This document shows, piece by piece, positions 1-5,375 of a stretch of 8,232 nucleotides of DNA. The stretch is taken from NCBI GenBank assembly GCA_005884465.1, contig VAZH01000303.1, positions 1-8,232 of the forward strand. The letters are read 5' to 3'. Origin of the DNA: Alphaproteobacteria bacterium. GTDB lineage: Bacteria > Pseudomonadota > Alphaproteobacteria > Rhizobiales > Xanthobacteraceae. Within the stretch, counting starts at the first letter, position 1. Each line of letters begins with the position of its first letter. The notes beneath the pieces were generated by a model. The model ran no database searches. It saw only the letters and a program-made list of their open reading frames with translations, and was not told the DNA's origin. The translations under genes and the position numbers were made by a program.

Positions 1-195
1 ATTCTCGAAGATCTGCACCACCGTCGTCAGCACCAGCAAAGTCGCGGTGCGTCCGGGAATTGGCGATTGCACGAACGGCGAGCGAAACACAATATGTTCG
101 GACGGCAGCGAGGCCAGCAGGTCGCGATCGGGCGAGGCGATGCCAGCCGTCCAGAGTTCGTTGCGCCCGAGGCGCCAGCGCAGGTATTTCGCCCA
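1..195 (-). CDS. Possible partial minus-strand gene, unknown product, start unclear
   Basis: On the minus strand, the frame whose codons end at position 1 is open for 65 codons from 195 leftward and reads as a plausible protein (for example WAKYLRWRLGRNELW, then SLPSEHIVFRSPFVQSPIPG and a hydrophobic TLLVLTTVVQIF). About three quarters of its third codon positions are G or C, clearly better than the opposing plus-strand frame, so I take this as the coding frame. It would continue beyond the left edge. The problem is the start: the frame stays open upstream to about 300 but contains no ATG or convincing GTG/TTG near 200. The nearby ATGs (at 196 and in the frame ending at 27) belong to the other two minus frames. 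A frameshift, a decayed 5' end or a rare start would each explain this. I do not recognise the family. It would be divergent from the small gene at 228. Confidence 0.35.
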
Positions 196-227
196 TCGGT
201 TTCTCTCCGGCTCATTCGAACAGGTCG

Positions 228-434
228 ATGATGAAGGATGCGAAGGATAAAGGCGAGGGGCAAACCGGAGAGCGCGCGAAAAGCCCGCGGCGAGATCGGC
301 TGAAGCTCGCGTTGCGCGAAAATCTCAAGCGGCGAAAATCGCAGGCGCGGGGCCGAAGCGACGTCACGACGGTACCTCGCAATCCTGATGACGTCTCACC
401 ACATGACGTCGGCGGAAAAAAACCGGGCAAATAG
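228..434 (+). CDS. Small basic conserved hypothetical protein (68 aa)
   Basis: A 68-residue, highly charged protein with no cysteines and no membrane segment. Residues 21-43 form a predicted basic helix (core RDRLKLALRENLKRRK followed by SQARGR). I recognise this motif from short uncharacterised proteins of Bradyrhizobium and relatives, but know no name or function. The tail (residues 44-68) is Pro/Asp/Gly/Lys-rich and probably disordered. Two adjacent in-frame ATGs lie at 228 and 231, with a weak AGG at 222-224. The frame is open back to an ATG at 60, but codon use upstream of 228 is poor and the opposite strand looks coding there, so I prefer the short form. The Lys/Arg-rich helix would suit nucleic-acid or ribosome binding, but that is a guess from composition. 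In relatives I believe this type of gene can sit next to murA; here about 4.9 kb of other genes lie between them. Confidence 0.6.
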   Translation: MMKDAKDKGEGQTGERAKSPRRDRLKLALRENLKRRKSQARGRSDVTTVPRNPDDVSPHDVGGKKPGK

Positions 435-486
435 CCGGGTTCGGCCCGCGGCAGGTTTTGTTAGCTTCTGACGATGCGAGGCGGAG

Positions 487-2199
487 ATGGGTGTGGACGG
501 GGCGACTGGAAATAAAACCGATGACCGCGCGTCGCTGGCGGCGAGGTTTCCGCGTCTCGAGCAGACATTCCCGGCGCTGACGCCGCAAGAGATTGCGCGG
601 ATGCGCCGCTTCGGCGAACTGCGAAGCTACAAGGATGGCGAAAGACTGTTCGAAACCGGCAAGCCTGGTCCGGGAATGTTCGTCATCCTGTCCGGCCATG
701 TCGCGATCAGCCAGCGCGACGGCCTCGGTCACGTCACGCCGGTGATCGACGAGGGACCCGGTCAATTTCTGGCCGAAATCGGCCAGCTCTCCGGCCGCGC
801 CGCGCTGGTCGATGGCCATGCCGAGGGCGACGTCGAAACGCTCCTGATTCCGCCGGAGCAGTTGCGCGCGCTGTTGGTAGCCGAAGCCGATCTCGGCGAG
901 CGCATCATGCGCGCGCTGATCCTTCGCCGGGTAAGCCTGATCCAGGCCGGCGTCGGCGGCCCAGTGTTGATCGGACCGTCGGACTCGGCCGGCGTCATTC
1001 GCCTGCAGGGCTTTCTGACCCGCAACGGCCTTCCGCATCATCTGCTCGATCCGGAAAGGGATCACGACGCCGCCGAACTGATCGAGCGCTATTCGCCCTC
1101 GCCTTCGGATTGGCCGCTGGTGATCGCCGCCGACGGCACGGTGCTTCGCAATCCGGGCGAAACCGAACTGGCCCGGGCGCTTGGCATGATCGGCCCAGCC
1201 GGCAACAAGATCTACGATGTCGCGATCGTGGGCTGCGGTCCGGCAGGGCTTGCCACCGCCGTGTACGCGGCGTCGGAAGGTCTCTCGGCGGTCATCCTGG
1301 ACGCGCGCTCTTTCGGCGGACAGGCCGGCGCCAGCGCCCGAATCGAAAATTATCTCGGCTTCCCCACGGGAATCTCGGGCCAGGCGCTGGCCGGCCGGGC
1401 CTTCACCCAGGCGCAGAAGTTCGGCGCCGACGTCATGATCCCGATGGCGGTGAAGGCGCTCGATTGCGCGCGCACCGACGGCGCCTTTGCGCTCACGCTC
1501 GATGGCGGCGAGACGCTGCGCTCGCGCGCCGTGGTGGTCGCGAGCGGCGCGCGCTACCGGCGGCCCGATATCGACAACCTCGAAAAGTTCGATGGCCGCG
1601 GCGTCTGGTATTGGGCCTCTCCCATCGAGGCGCGGCTGTGCGCCGAGCAGGAGATCGTGCTGGTCGGCGGTGGCAATTCCGCAGGGCAAGCCGCGGTGTT
1701 TCTGTCGGGCCACGCCCGCAAGGTTTACATGGTGATCCGCGGCGGCGGCCTTGGCGCCAGCATGTCGCGCTATCTGATCGAGCGCATCGAGGCCACGCCG
1801 AATATCGAACTGGTGTTCAACACCGAGGTGGTCGCGCTTGAGGGCAGCGAAGACGGATCGCTCGAGCGCGTGCGCTGGCGCAGCCGTTTGTCCGGCGAAG
1901 AGATCAGCGCCGACATCCGCAATCTGTTCCTGTTCGCGGGCGCCGATCCGGCCACCGGCTGGCTCGATGGTTGCGGCGTCACGCTCGATCGCGGAGGCTT
2001 CGTGGTGACCGGCGCGCAGTCCGAACAAAATCAGGGACGGCCGGTGCCGCCGCTGGAAACCTCGGTGCCTGGCGTGTTCGCGGTCGGCGATGTGCGCTCG
2101 GGATCGGTCAAGCGCGTCGGCGGCGCGATCGGGGAGGGTGCACAGGTGGTGGCGGCGCTGCACGGTTTTCTCGGCGATGCGGCGAAACCGGCGCTTTAG
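487..2199 (+). CDS. Cyclic-nucleotide-binding domain fused to thioredoxin-reductase-like FAD/NAD(P) oxidoreductase
   Basis: A 570-residue cytoplasmic fusion. Residues about 15-150 form a cyclic-nucleotide-binding (CRP-like) domain; its phosphate-binding-cassette region is around 92-107 (GQFLAEIGQLSGRAAL), keeping the Glu and Arg typical of nucleotide-binding members. Residues about 160-238 resemble a thioredoxin/glutaredoxin-fold segment without an active-site CxxC. From 242 on comes a class II thioredoxin-reductase-like module: FAD-binding GCGPAG at 249-254, FGGQAG shortly after, NAD(P)-binding GGGNSAGQ at 394-401, and C-terminal FAD motif GVFAVGD at 529-535. Where classical TrxB has its CATC redox centre, this protein reads VWYWAS (373-378), so it cannot act as a standard dithiol reductase; only four scattered cysteines exist. 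GAGG at 478-481 sits 5 nt before the ATG. The next gene starts 15 nt after the stop, implying co-transcription. Family databases usually label such proteins thioredoxin-disulfide reductase, which the missing cysteines make doubtful. The substrate is unknown. Confidence 0.9.
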   Translation: MGVDGATGNKTDDRASLAARFPRLEQTFPALTPQEIARMRRFGELRSYKDGERLFETGKPGPGMFVILSGHVAISQRDGLGHVTPVIDEGPGQFLAEIGQLSGRAALVDGHAEGDVETLLIPPEQLRALLVAEADLGERIMRALILRRVSLIQAGVGGPVLIGPSDSAGVIRLQGFLTRNGLPHHLLDPERDHDAAELIERYSPSPSDWPLVIAADGTVLRNPGETELARALGMIGPAGNKIYDVAIVGCGPAGLATAVYAASEGLSAVILDARSFGGQAGASARIENYLGFPTGISGQALAGRAFTQAQKFGADVMIPMAVKALDCARTDGAFALTLDGGETLRSRAVVVASGARYRRPDIDNLEKFDGRGVWYWASPIEARLCAEQEIVLVGGGNSAGQAAVFLSGHARKVYMVIRGGGLGASMSRYLIERIEATPNIELVFNTEVVALEGSEDGSLERVRWRSRLSGEEISADIRNLFLFAGADPATGWLDGCGVTLDRGGFVVTGAQSEQNQGRPVPPLETSVPGVFAVGDVRSGSVKRVGGAIGEGAQVVAALHGFLGDAAKPAL

Positions 2200-2214
2200 C
2201 GACAGGGGTAGCAG

Positions 2215-2523
2215 ATGGCAAAGGGCTGCACCCACATCGCCGGCATCCGCAACGTCACGCCGAGCGCGCTCGGTTGCGAGGAATGTCTGAAGAGCGGCAG
2301 CGTGTGGCTGCATTTGCGGATCTGCCGCACCTGTGGTCACGTCGGCTGCTGTGACGATTCTCCCAACAAGCACGCGACAAAACATTTCCACGCCTCCCAA
2401 CATCCGGTCATCGAGGGCTACGATCCGCCGGAAGGATGGGGCTGGTGTTATGTCGATGAAGTGCTATTCGATCTGTCGAACCGAAAGACGCCGCATAACG
2501 GTCCGATCCCGCGCTATTATTGA
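2215..2523 (+). CDS. UBP-type zinc-finger protein
   Basis: A 102-residue protein that is essentially one zinc-finger UBP (BUZ/PAZ) domain. Candidate zinc ligands appear in family order: C5 and H7 (CTH), C21 and C24 (CEEC), C37 and C40 (CRTCG), C45/C46, then H53, H57, H59 and H63 (KHATKHFHASQHPV). The SVWLHLRICRTCGHVGCC block is the family hallmark. In eukaryotic deubiquitinases and HDAC6 this finger grips the C-terminal Gly-Gly of ubiquitin; what the bacterial stand-alone versions bind is not settled. Residues 64-102 form a short C-terminal extension ending in PIPRYY. The gene begins 15 nt after the flavoprotein stop, and the intervening AGGGG can serve as ribosome-binding site, so the two are probably translated from one message. 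This tight pairing suggests the finger works with the flavoenzyme, perhaps as a recognition or redox-sensitive zinc partner; that is inference. Confidence 0.9.
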   Translation: MAKGCTHIAGIRNVTPSALGCEECLKSGSVWLHLRICRTCGHVGCCDDSPNKHATKHFHASQHPVIEGYDPPEGWGWCYVDEVLFDLSNRKTPHNGPIPRYY

Positions 2524-2562
2524 CGACGTTTTTCAATTTGAAGGAAATACCGGGGGCAATCC

Positions 2563-3480
2563 TTGATCAAAATGCTTCGTGCCGTTGGCCTGGTCGCGCT
2601 GGCGGCCCTGTCTGTCGCCTTGCTCGACCCGGTTACAGCGTTTGCGCAGACGCCGCAAAGCAAATTCGCCGAGGTCAACGGGGTCAGGCTGCACTATCTC
2701 ATAGCCGGCAAGGGCGATCCGGTCGTGCTGCTGCACGGCTATGCCCAAACCAGCCATATGTGGCTGCCGCTGATCGCAAAACTTGCCGACAAGCATACCG
2801 TGATTGCGCCGGATCTGCGCGGCTTCGGTCAATCGTCCGCGCCTGCGGACGGATTTACCAAGGCGGCCATGGCGCAGGACATTCACGCGCTGATGAAGAG
2901 CCTGAGATACGACAGCATCCGCCTTGTTGGCCACGATATCGGGCTGATGGTGGCCTATGCCTATGCGGCGCAATACTCGAACGAGGTCGATCGGCTGGTG
3001 CTGATGGAAGCGTTCCTGCCCGGCGTCGGCGACTGGAATAGCGTCTTCCTGTTGCGCGATCTCTGGCACTTCCATTTCTACGGCAAGACGCCGCTGGCGC
3101 TGGTGACGGGGCGTGAACGGATTTACCTCGAGCATTTCTGGAATGATTTTGCCGCCGATCCGAAAAAATCGGTGCCGGAAAAAGATCGCGAATTTTATGC
3201 CAAGGCCTATGCCCAGCCCGGCCACATGGCCGCCGGGATGGAAGTTTTCCGCGCCTTCCCCAAGGACGCCGAAGACTTCGCGGGATTTGCCAAGACCAGG
3301 CTGTCGATGCCGTTGCTGGTGCTTTCAGGCGAAAAAGCCGGCGGTCCGTTCCTGATCGAGCAGGGCAAGATGGTAGCGACCAATGTCGAGGGCGTACTCG
3401 TCAAAGGCCGGGGCCACTGGCTGATGGAAGAAGCGCCGGACCAGGTGATCCCGAAACTGGTCGAATTTCTCAATCGCTAG
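2563..3480 (+). CDS. Exported alpha/beta hydrolase, epoxide hydrolase/haloalkane dehalogenase-like
   Basis: A 305-residue alpha/beta-hydrolase-fold enzyme with a Sec signal peptide: basic start (K3, R6), hydrophobic stretch 8-21, and likely cleavage after A28 (AFA|Q). The oxyanion region is HGYAQTSHMW from H58. The nucleophile elbow is GHDIG with D125 instead of Ser, the arrangement of epoxide hydrolases and haloalkane/haloacetate dehalogenases, which attack through an aspartyl-ester intermediate. The catalytic His is probably H285 (GRGHW) and the acid may be E257 (LSGEKAG), where many relatives have Asp. Substrate cannot be read from sequence. The start is TTG at 2563: a GGGGG run (2552-2556) lies 6 nt ahead of it, whereas ATG 2572 would be 15 nt away; starting at 2572 would still leave a signal peptide. 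It lies 39 nt after the zinc-finger gene and may be the third gene of that operon, with its product acting in the periplasm. Confidence 0.85.
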   Translation: MIKMLRAVGLVALAALSVALLDPVTAFAQTPQSKFAEVNGVRLHYLIAGKGDPVVLLHGYAQTSHMWLPLIAKLADKHTVIAPDLRGFGQSSAPADGFTKAAMAQDIHALMKSLRYDSIRLVGHDIGLMVAYAYAAQYSNEVDRLVLMEAFLPGVGDWNSVFLLRDLWHFHFYGKTPLALVTGRERIYLEHFWNDFAADPKKSVPEKDREFYAKAYAQPGHMAAGMEVFRAFPKDAEDFAGFAKTRLSMPLLVLSGEKAGGPFLIEQGKMVATNVEGVLVKGRGHWLMEEAPDQVIPKLVEFLNR

Positions 3481-3568
3481 AATGCGGCAGCAATGCGGGC
3501 GCGGTTTGTGACAGCCATGCAAAAAACTTGGGCATCGCTATCGCGTTTTTGATGGTCGCCCATACCAG

Positions 3569-3604
3569 AATTGCCGCCGTGCACTGCGCGCAGGTGGCAA
3601 TTTT
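3569..3604 (+). terminator. Stem-loop, candidate terminator after the hydrolase gene
   Basis: The arms AATTGCCGCC (3569-3578) and GGTGGCAATT (3593-3602) pair over 10 bp with one G·U. The 14-nt loop region contains the self-complementary TGCGCGCA, which can extend the stem. Only two further T residues follow the stem, so the U-tract is short and termination is not certain. It lies about 90 nt after the hydrolase stop, in an otherwise featureless 171-nt gap. Confidence 0.4.
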
Positions 3605-3638
3605 CAATCCGTAGTCGTAGCATTGCTCCGGATTAAAA
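3601..3638 (+). promoter_or_regulatory. Leader stem-loop just upstream of membrane-protein RBS
   Basis: TTTT plus AATCCG (3601-3611, with one bulged C) can pair with CGGATT plus AAAA (3629-3638). The 3' arm runs into the AAGGGGAG ribosome-binding site of the gene at 3652 and the 5' arm shares two bases with the preceding stem-loop (3569-3602), so the two structures compete for bases 3601-3602. This could influence translation or be coincidence; I see no match to a known riboswitch. Confidence 0.25.
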
Positions 3639-3651
3639 AGGGGAGCGTGTC

Positions 3652-4164
3652 ATGATCCTGGGTATGAGCCTGTCTACTTTTATCACCGTGCACGTGATCA
3701 TCAGCCTGATCGCGATCGCTGCCGGCATTATCGTCATGTTCGGACTTCTCGGCTCCAACCGGATGCCGGGTCTCACCGCGATATTCCTGCTCTTCACCAT
3801 CTTGACCAGCGCCACCGGTTTTCTGATTCCGCCTCTGCTGTCCGAGAAGTTGCTGCCGTCGCACATAGTCGGCATTCTCTCGCTGGTGCTGCTGGCGATT
3901 GCCTGTGTTGCGCTTTACGGCATGAAACTTTCCGGCGCGTGGCGTTCGGTCTATGTGGTGACCGCGATGACATCGCTATACCTCAACATATTCGTGCTGA
4001 TCATCCAGGCCTTCCTGAAAGTGCCCGCGTTGCACGCGCTGGCGCCGAGCGTACCGCCCAGCGAACCGCCCTTCGCCATCATCCAGGGCATCGTGCTCGT
4101 CTTCTTCGTGATCGTGATCATCGGCGCCGTGCGGCGATTTAGGCCGATGCCGTCATTCGCCTGA
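3652..4164 (+). CDS. Five-helix integral membrane protein, unknown function
   Basis: A 170-residue, very hydrophobic inner-membrane protein with five likely transmembrane segments at about 9-33, 40-62, 70-90, 98-121 and 140-160, and a short basic C-terminal tail (RRFRPMP) that should be cytoplasmic. The region LKVPALHALAPS (122-133) followed by a proline-rich stretch forms the longest loop. I recognise the overall pattern from uncharacterised membrane proteins of about 160-170 residues in Bradyrhizobium and other Proteobacteria, but know no assigned function. Histidines H14, H71 and H128 lie in or beside membrane segments and could bind a metal or heme, though nothing proves it. AAGGGGAG (3638-3645) is 6 nt before the ATG, a strong ribosome-binding site that supports this start over the in-frame ATG at 3664. 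The gene stands alone between a stem-loop region and repeat copy 1, so it is probably its own transcription unit. Confidence 0.8.
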   Translation: MILGMSLSTFITVHVIISLIAIAAGIIVMFGLLGSNRMPGLTAIFLLFTILTSATGFLIPPLLSEKLLPSHIVGILSLVLLAIACVALYGMKLSGAWRSVYVVTAMTSLYLNIFVLIIQAFLKVPALHALAPSVPPSEPPFAIIQGIVLVFFVIVIIGAVRRFRPMPSFA

Positions 4165-4172
4165 GTTCACCT

Positions 4173-4266
4173 CGTCATTCCGGGGCGCGCCTTGGCGCGA
4201 ACCCGGAATCTCGATCAACAACCTCCAGATTCCGGATTCGACGCTGCGCGTCGCCCCGGAATGACG
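4173..4266. repeat. Palindromic intergenic repeat, copy 1
   Basis: A 94-bp element bounded by perfect 14-bp inverted ends (CGTCATTCCGGGGC at 4173-4186 and its complement at 4253-4266). Inside, a first arm pairs CGCGC (4186-4190) with GCGCG (4195-4199), a middle part carries CCGGAATCT against AGATTCCGG, and a last arm is CGACGC-TGC-GCGTCG. As RNA it would fold into a branched, cloverleaf-like structure. It lies between the membrane-protein stop and the RBS of the next gene, where it may act as a terminator or RNA-stability element. I see no flanking target duplication. Confidence 0.85.
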
Positions 4267-4307
4267 GAGCGGGATGCATCGCCATCGTTCCGTAAAGGAG
4301 TCCTGCC

Positions 4308-5132
4308 ATGCCCACCATCACGACCAAAGACGGCACCGAAATCTATTACAAAGACTGGGGCGCGGGTCAGCCCATCGTATTCAGCCATGGTTGGCCGCTG
4401 TCGGCCGATGACTGGGACGCGCAGATGCTGTTCTTCCTCAATCACGGCTATCGGGTCATCGCCCATGACCGCCGCGGCCACGGCCGCTCCAGCCAGACGG
4501 CTGACGGCCATGACATGGATCACTATGCCGACGACCTTGCGGCTTTGACGGCGCATCTCGATCTGAAGAACGCTGTTCACGTCGGCCATTCCACCGGCGG
4601 CGGCGAGGTGGTGCACTATCTGGGACGGCACGGCGAGAGCCGGGTGGCGAAGGCGGCCATCATCAGCGCGGTGCCGCCGCTGATGGTGCAGACACCGGCC
4701 AATCCTGGTGGCCTCCCCAAGGAAGTCTTTGACGGATTGCAGGCGCAACTCGCGGCCAACCGCTCGCAATTCTATCGCGATCTCCCGGCGGGTCCGTTCT
4801 ATGGCTACAACCGGCCCGGCGCCAAACCCTCAGAGGCCGTCATCCAGAACTGGTGGAGGCAGGGCATGATGGGCGGCGCCAAGGCGCATTACGACGGCAT
4901 CGTCGCCTTCTCGCAGACCGATTTCACCGACGACCTCAAGAAGATCACCGTGCCGGTGCTGGTGATGCACGGCGACGACGATCAGATCGTTCCTTATGCC
5001 GACTCCGCGCCGTTATCGGCAAAGCTTTTGAAGAACGGGACGCTGAAGACCTACAAGGGCTTTCCGCACGGCATGCCGACCACGGAAGCCGCCACGATCA
5101 ACGCCGACCTGCTCGCGTTCATCAAGGGATGA
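4308..5132 (+). CDS. Alpha/beta hydrolase of the non-heme chloroperoxidase/arylesterase type
   Basis: A 274-residue cytoplasmic alpha/beta hydrolase matching the cofactor-free bacterial haloperoxidase (perhydrolase/esterase) family in length and motifs. The oxyanion segment is [12 protein letters not shown]. The nucleophile elbow GHSTGG (93-98) carries S95; the acid is D225 in GDDDQIVP; the base is H254 in FPHGMP. The spacings S-to-D of 130 and S-to-H of 159 agree with those I recall for the characterised Streptomyces enzymes. Members hydrolyse esters and, with peracid intermediates, can support halide oxidation in vitro; the natural substrate here is unknown. There is no signal peptide. TAAAGGAG at 4293-4300, 7 nt from the ATG, is one of the best ribosome-binding sites in the window. 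The gene is bracketed by repeat copies 1 and 2 and is probably monocistronic. It differs from the hydrolase at 2563 in using Ser rather than Asp and in staying inside the cell. Confidence 0.92.
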   Translation: MPTITTKDGTEIYYKDWGAGQPIVFSHGWPLSADDWDAQMLFFLNHGYRVIAHDRRGHGRSSQTADGHDMDHYADDLAALTAHLDLKNAVHVGHSTGGGEVVHYLGRHGESRVAKAAIISAVPPLMVQTPANPGGLPKEVFDGLQAQLAANRSQFYRDLPAGPFYGYNRPGAKPSEAVIQNWWRQGMMGGAKAHYDGIVAFSQTDFTDDLKKITVPVLVMHGDDDQIVPYADSAPLSAKLLKNGTLKTYKGFPHGMPTTEAATINADLLAFIKG

Positions 5133-5166
5133 AGCCGGCGGCGTCGTTACCGCGTCGCTTTCTCGG

Positions 5167-5273
5167 CGTCATTCCGGGGCGCTCGTTCAGCGCAGCTGAT
5201 CGAGCGAACCCGGAATCTCGAGATTATTGGGTCGGGATTCCGGGTCCACGCTTGCGCGTGTCCCGGAATGACG
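5167..5273. repeat. Palindromic intergenic repeat, copy 2
   Basis: A 107-bp member of the same repeat, in the same orientation as copy 1. The left end is CGTCATTCCGGGGC (5167-5180); the right end is its complement with a shortened C run (TCCCGGAATGACG, to 5273). The first arm is GCTCG...CGAGC around a longer loop, the middle keeps ACCCGGAATCTCGAGATT but has a diverged other half, and the last arm is CACGC-TTGC-GCGTG (5247-5260). It lies between the hydrolase stop and the murA promoter and could end transcription of the former. Confidence 0.85.
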
Positions 5274-5319
5274 GGCCCAAACGGCCCAACCCCATCAAAT
5301 AGCCGCAAATTTCACGCTT

Positions 5320-5349
5320 TTGCCATAAGGGGGCCGTTGGCCTTATACT
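5320..5349 (+). promoter_or_regulatory. Predicted sigma-70-type promoter of murA
   Basis: TTGCCA (5320-5325) and TATACT (5344-5349) are separated by 18 bp, close to the housekeeping consensus in a GC-rich background. Transcription would begin near 5356, giving a leader of about 20 nt before the ATG at 5376. This also argues against a murA start further upstream. Confidence 0.6.
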
Positions 5350-5375
5350 TTGCGCATAGCAAGAAGCGGGGATTC

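Noticed and set aside
60..227. N-terminal extension of the small basic protein back to ATG 60
   Set aside because: Codon use is poor, the residues are Arg/Ala-rich low-quality sequence, and the opposite strand looks coding; the recognisable part begins after 228.
1..231. Plus-strand frame ending in TGA at 229-231, overlapping the ATG at 228
   Set aside because: The overlap looks like translational coupling, but third-position GC is near background and the product is an Arg/Gln-rich shadow of the better minus-strand frame.
436..448. Hairpin CGGG-TTCGG-CCCG after the small basic gene as a terminator
   Set aside because: Only 4 bp of stem and no clear T-tract directly after it.
364..2403. A 679-codon minus-strand open frame opposite the flavoprotein and zinc-finger genes
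   Set aside because: Its translation is rich in Arg, Ala, His and Asp with no recognisable domain, as expected for the antisense shadow of a GC-rich gene; the plus strand has clear FAD, NAD(P) and zinc-finger motifs.
4173..5273. Repeat copies 1 and 2 as ends of a composite mobile element carrying the hydrolase gene
   Set aside because: The copies are in direct orientation, have no visible target duplications, and a third copy beyond murA shows they are simply dispersed intergenic repeats.
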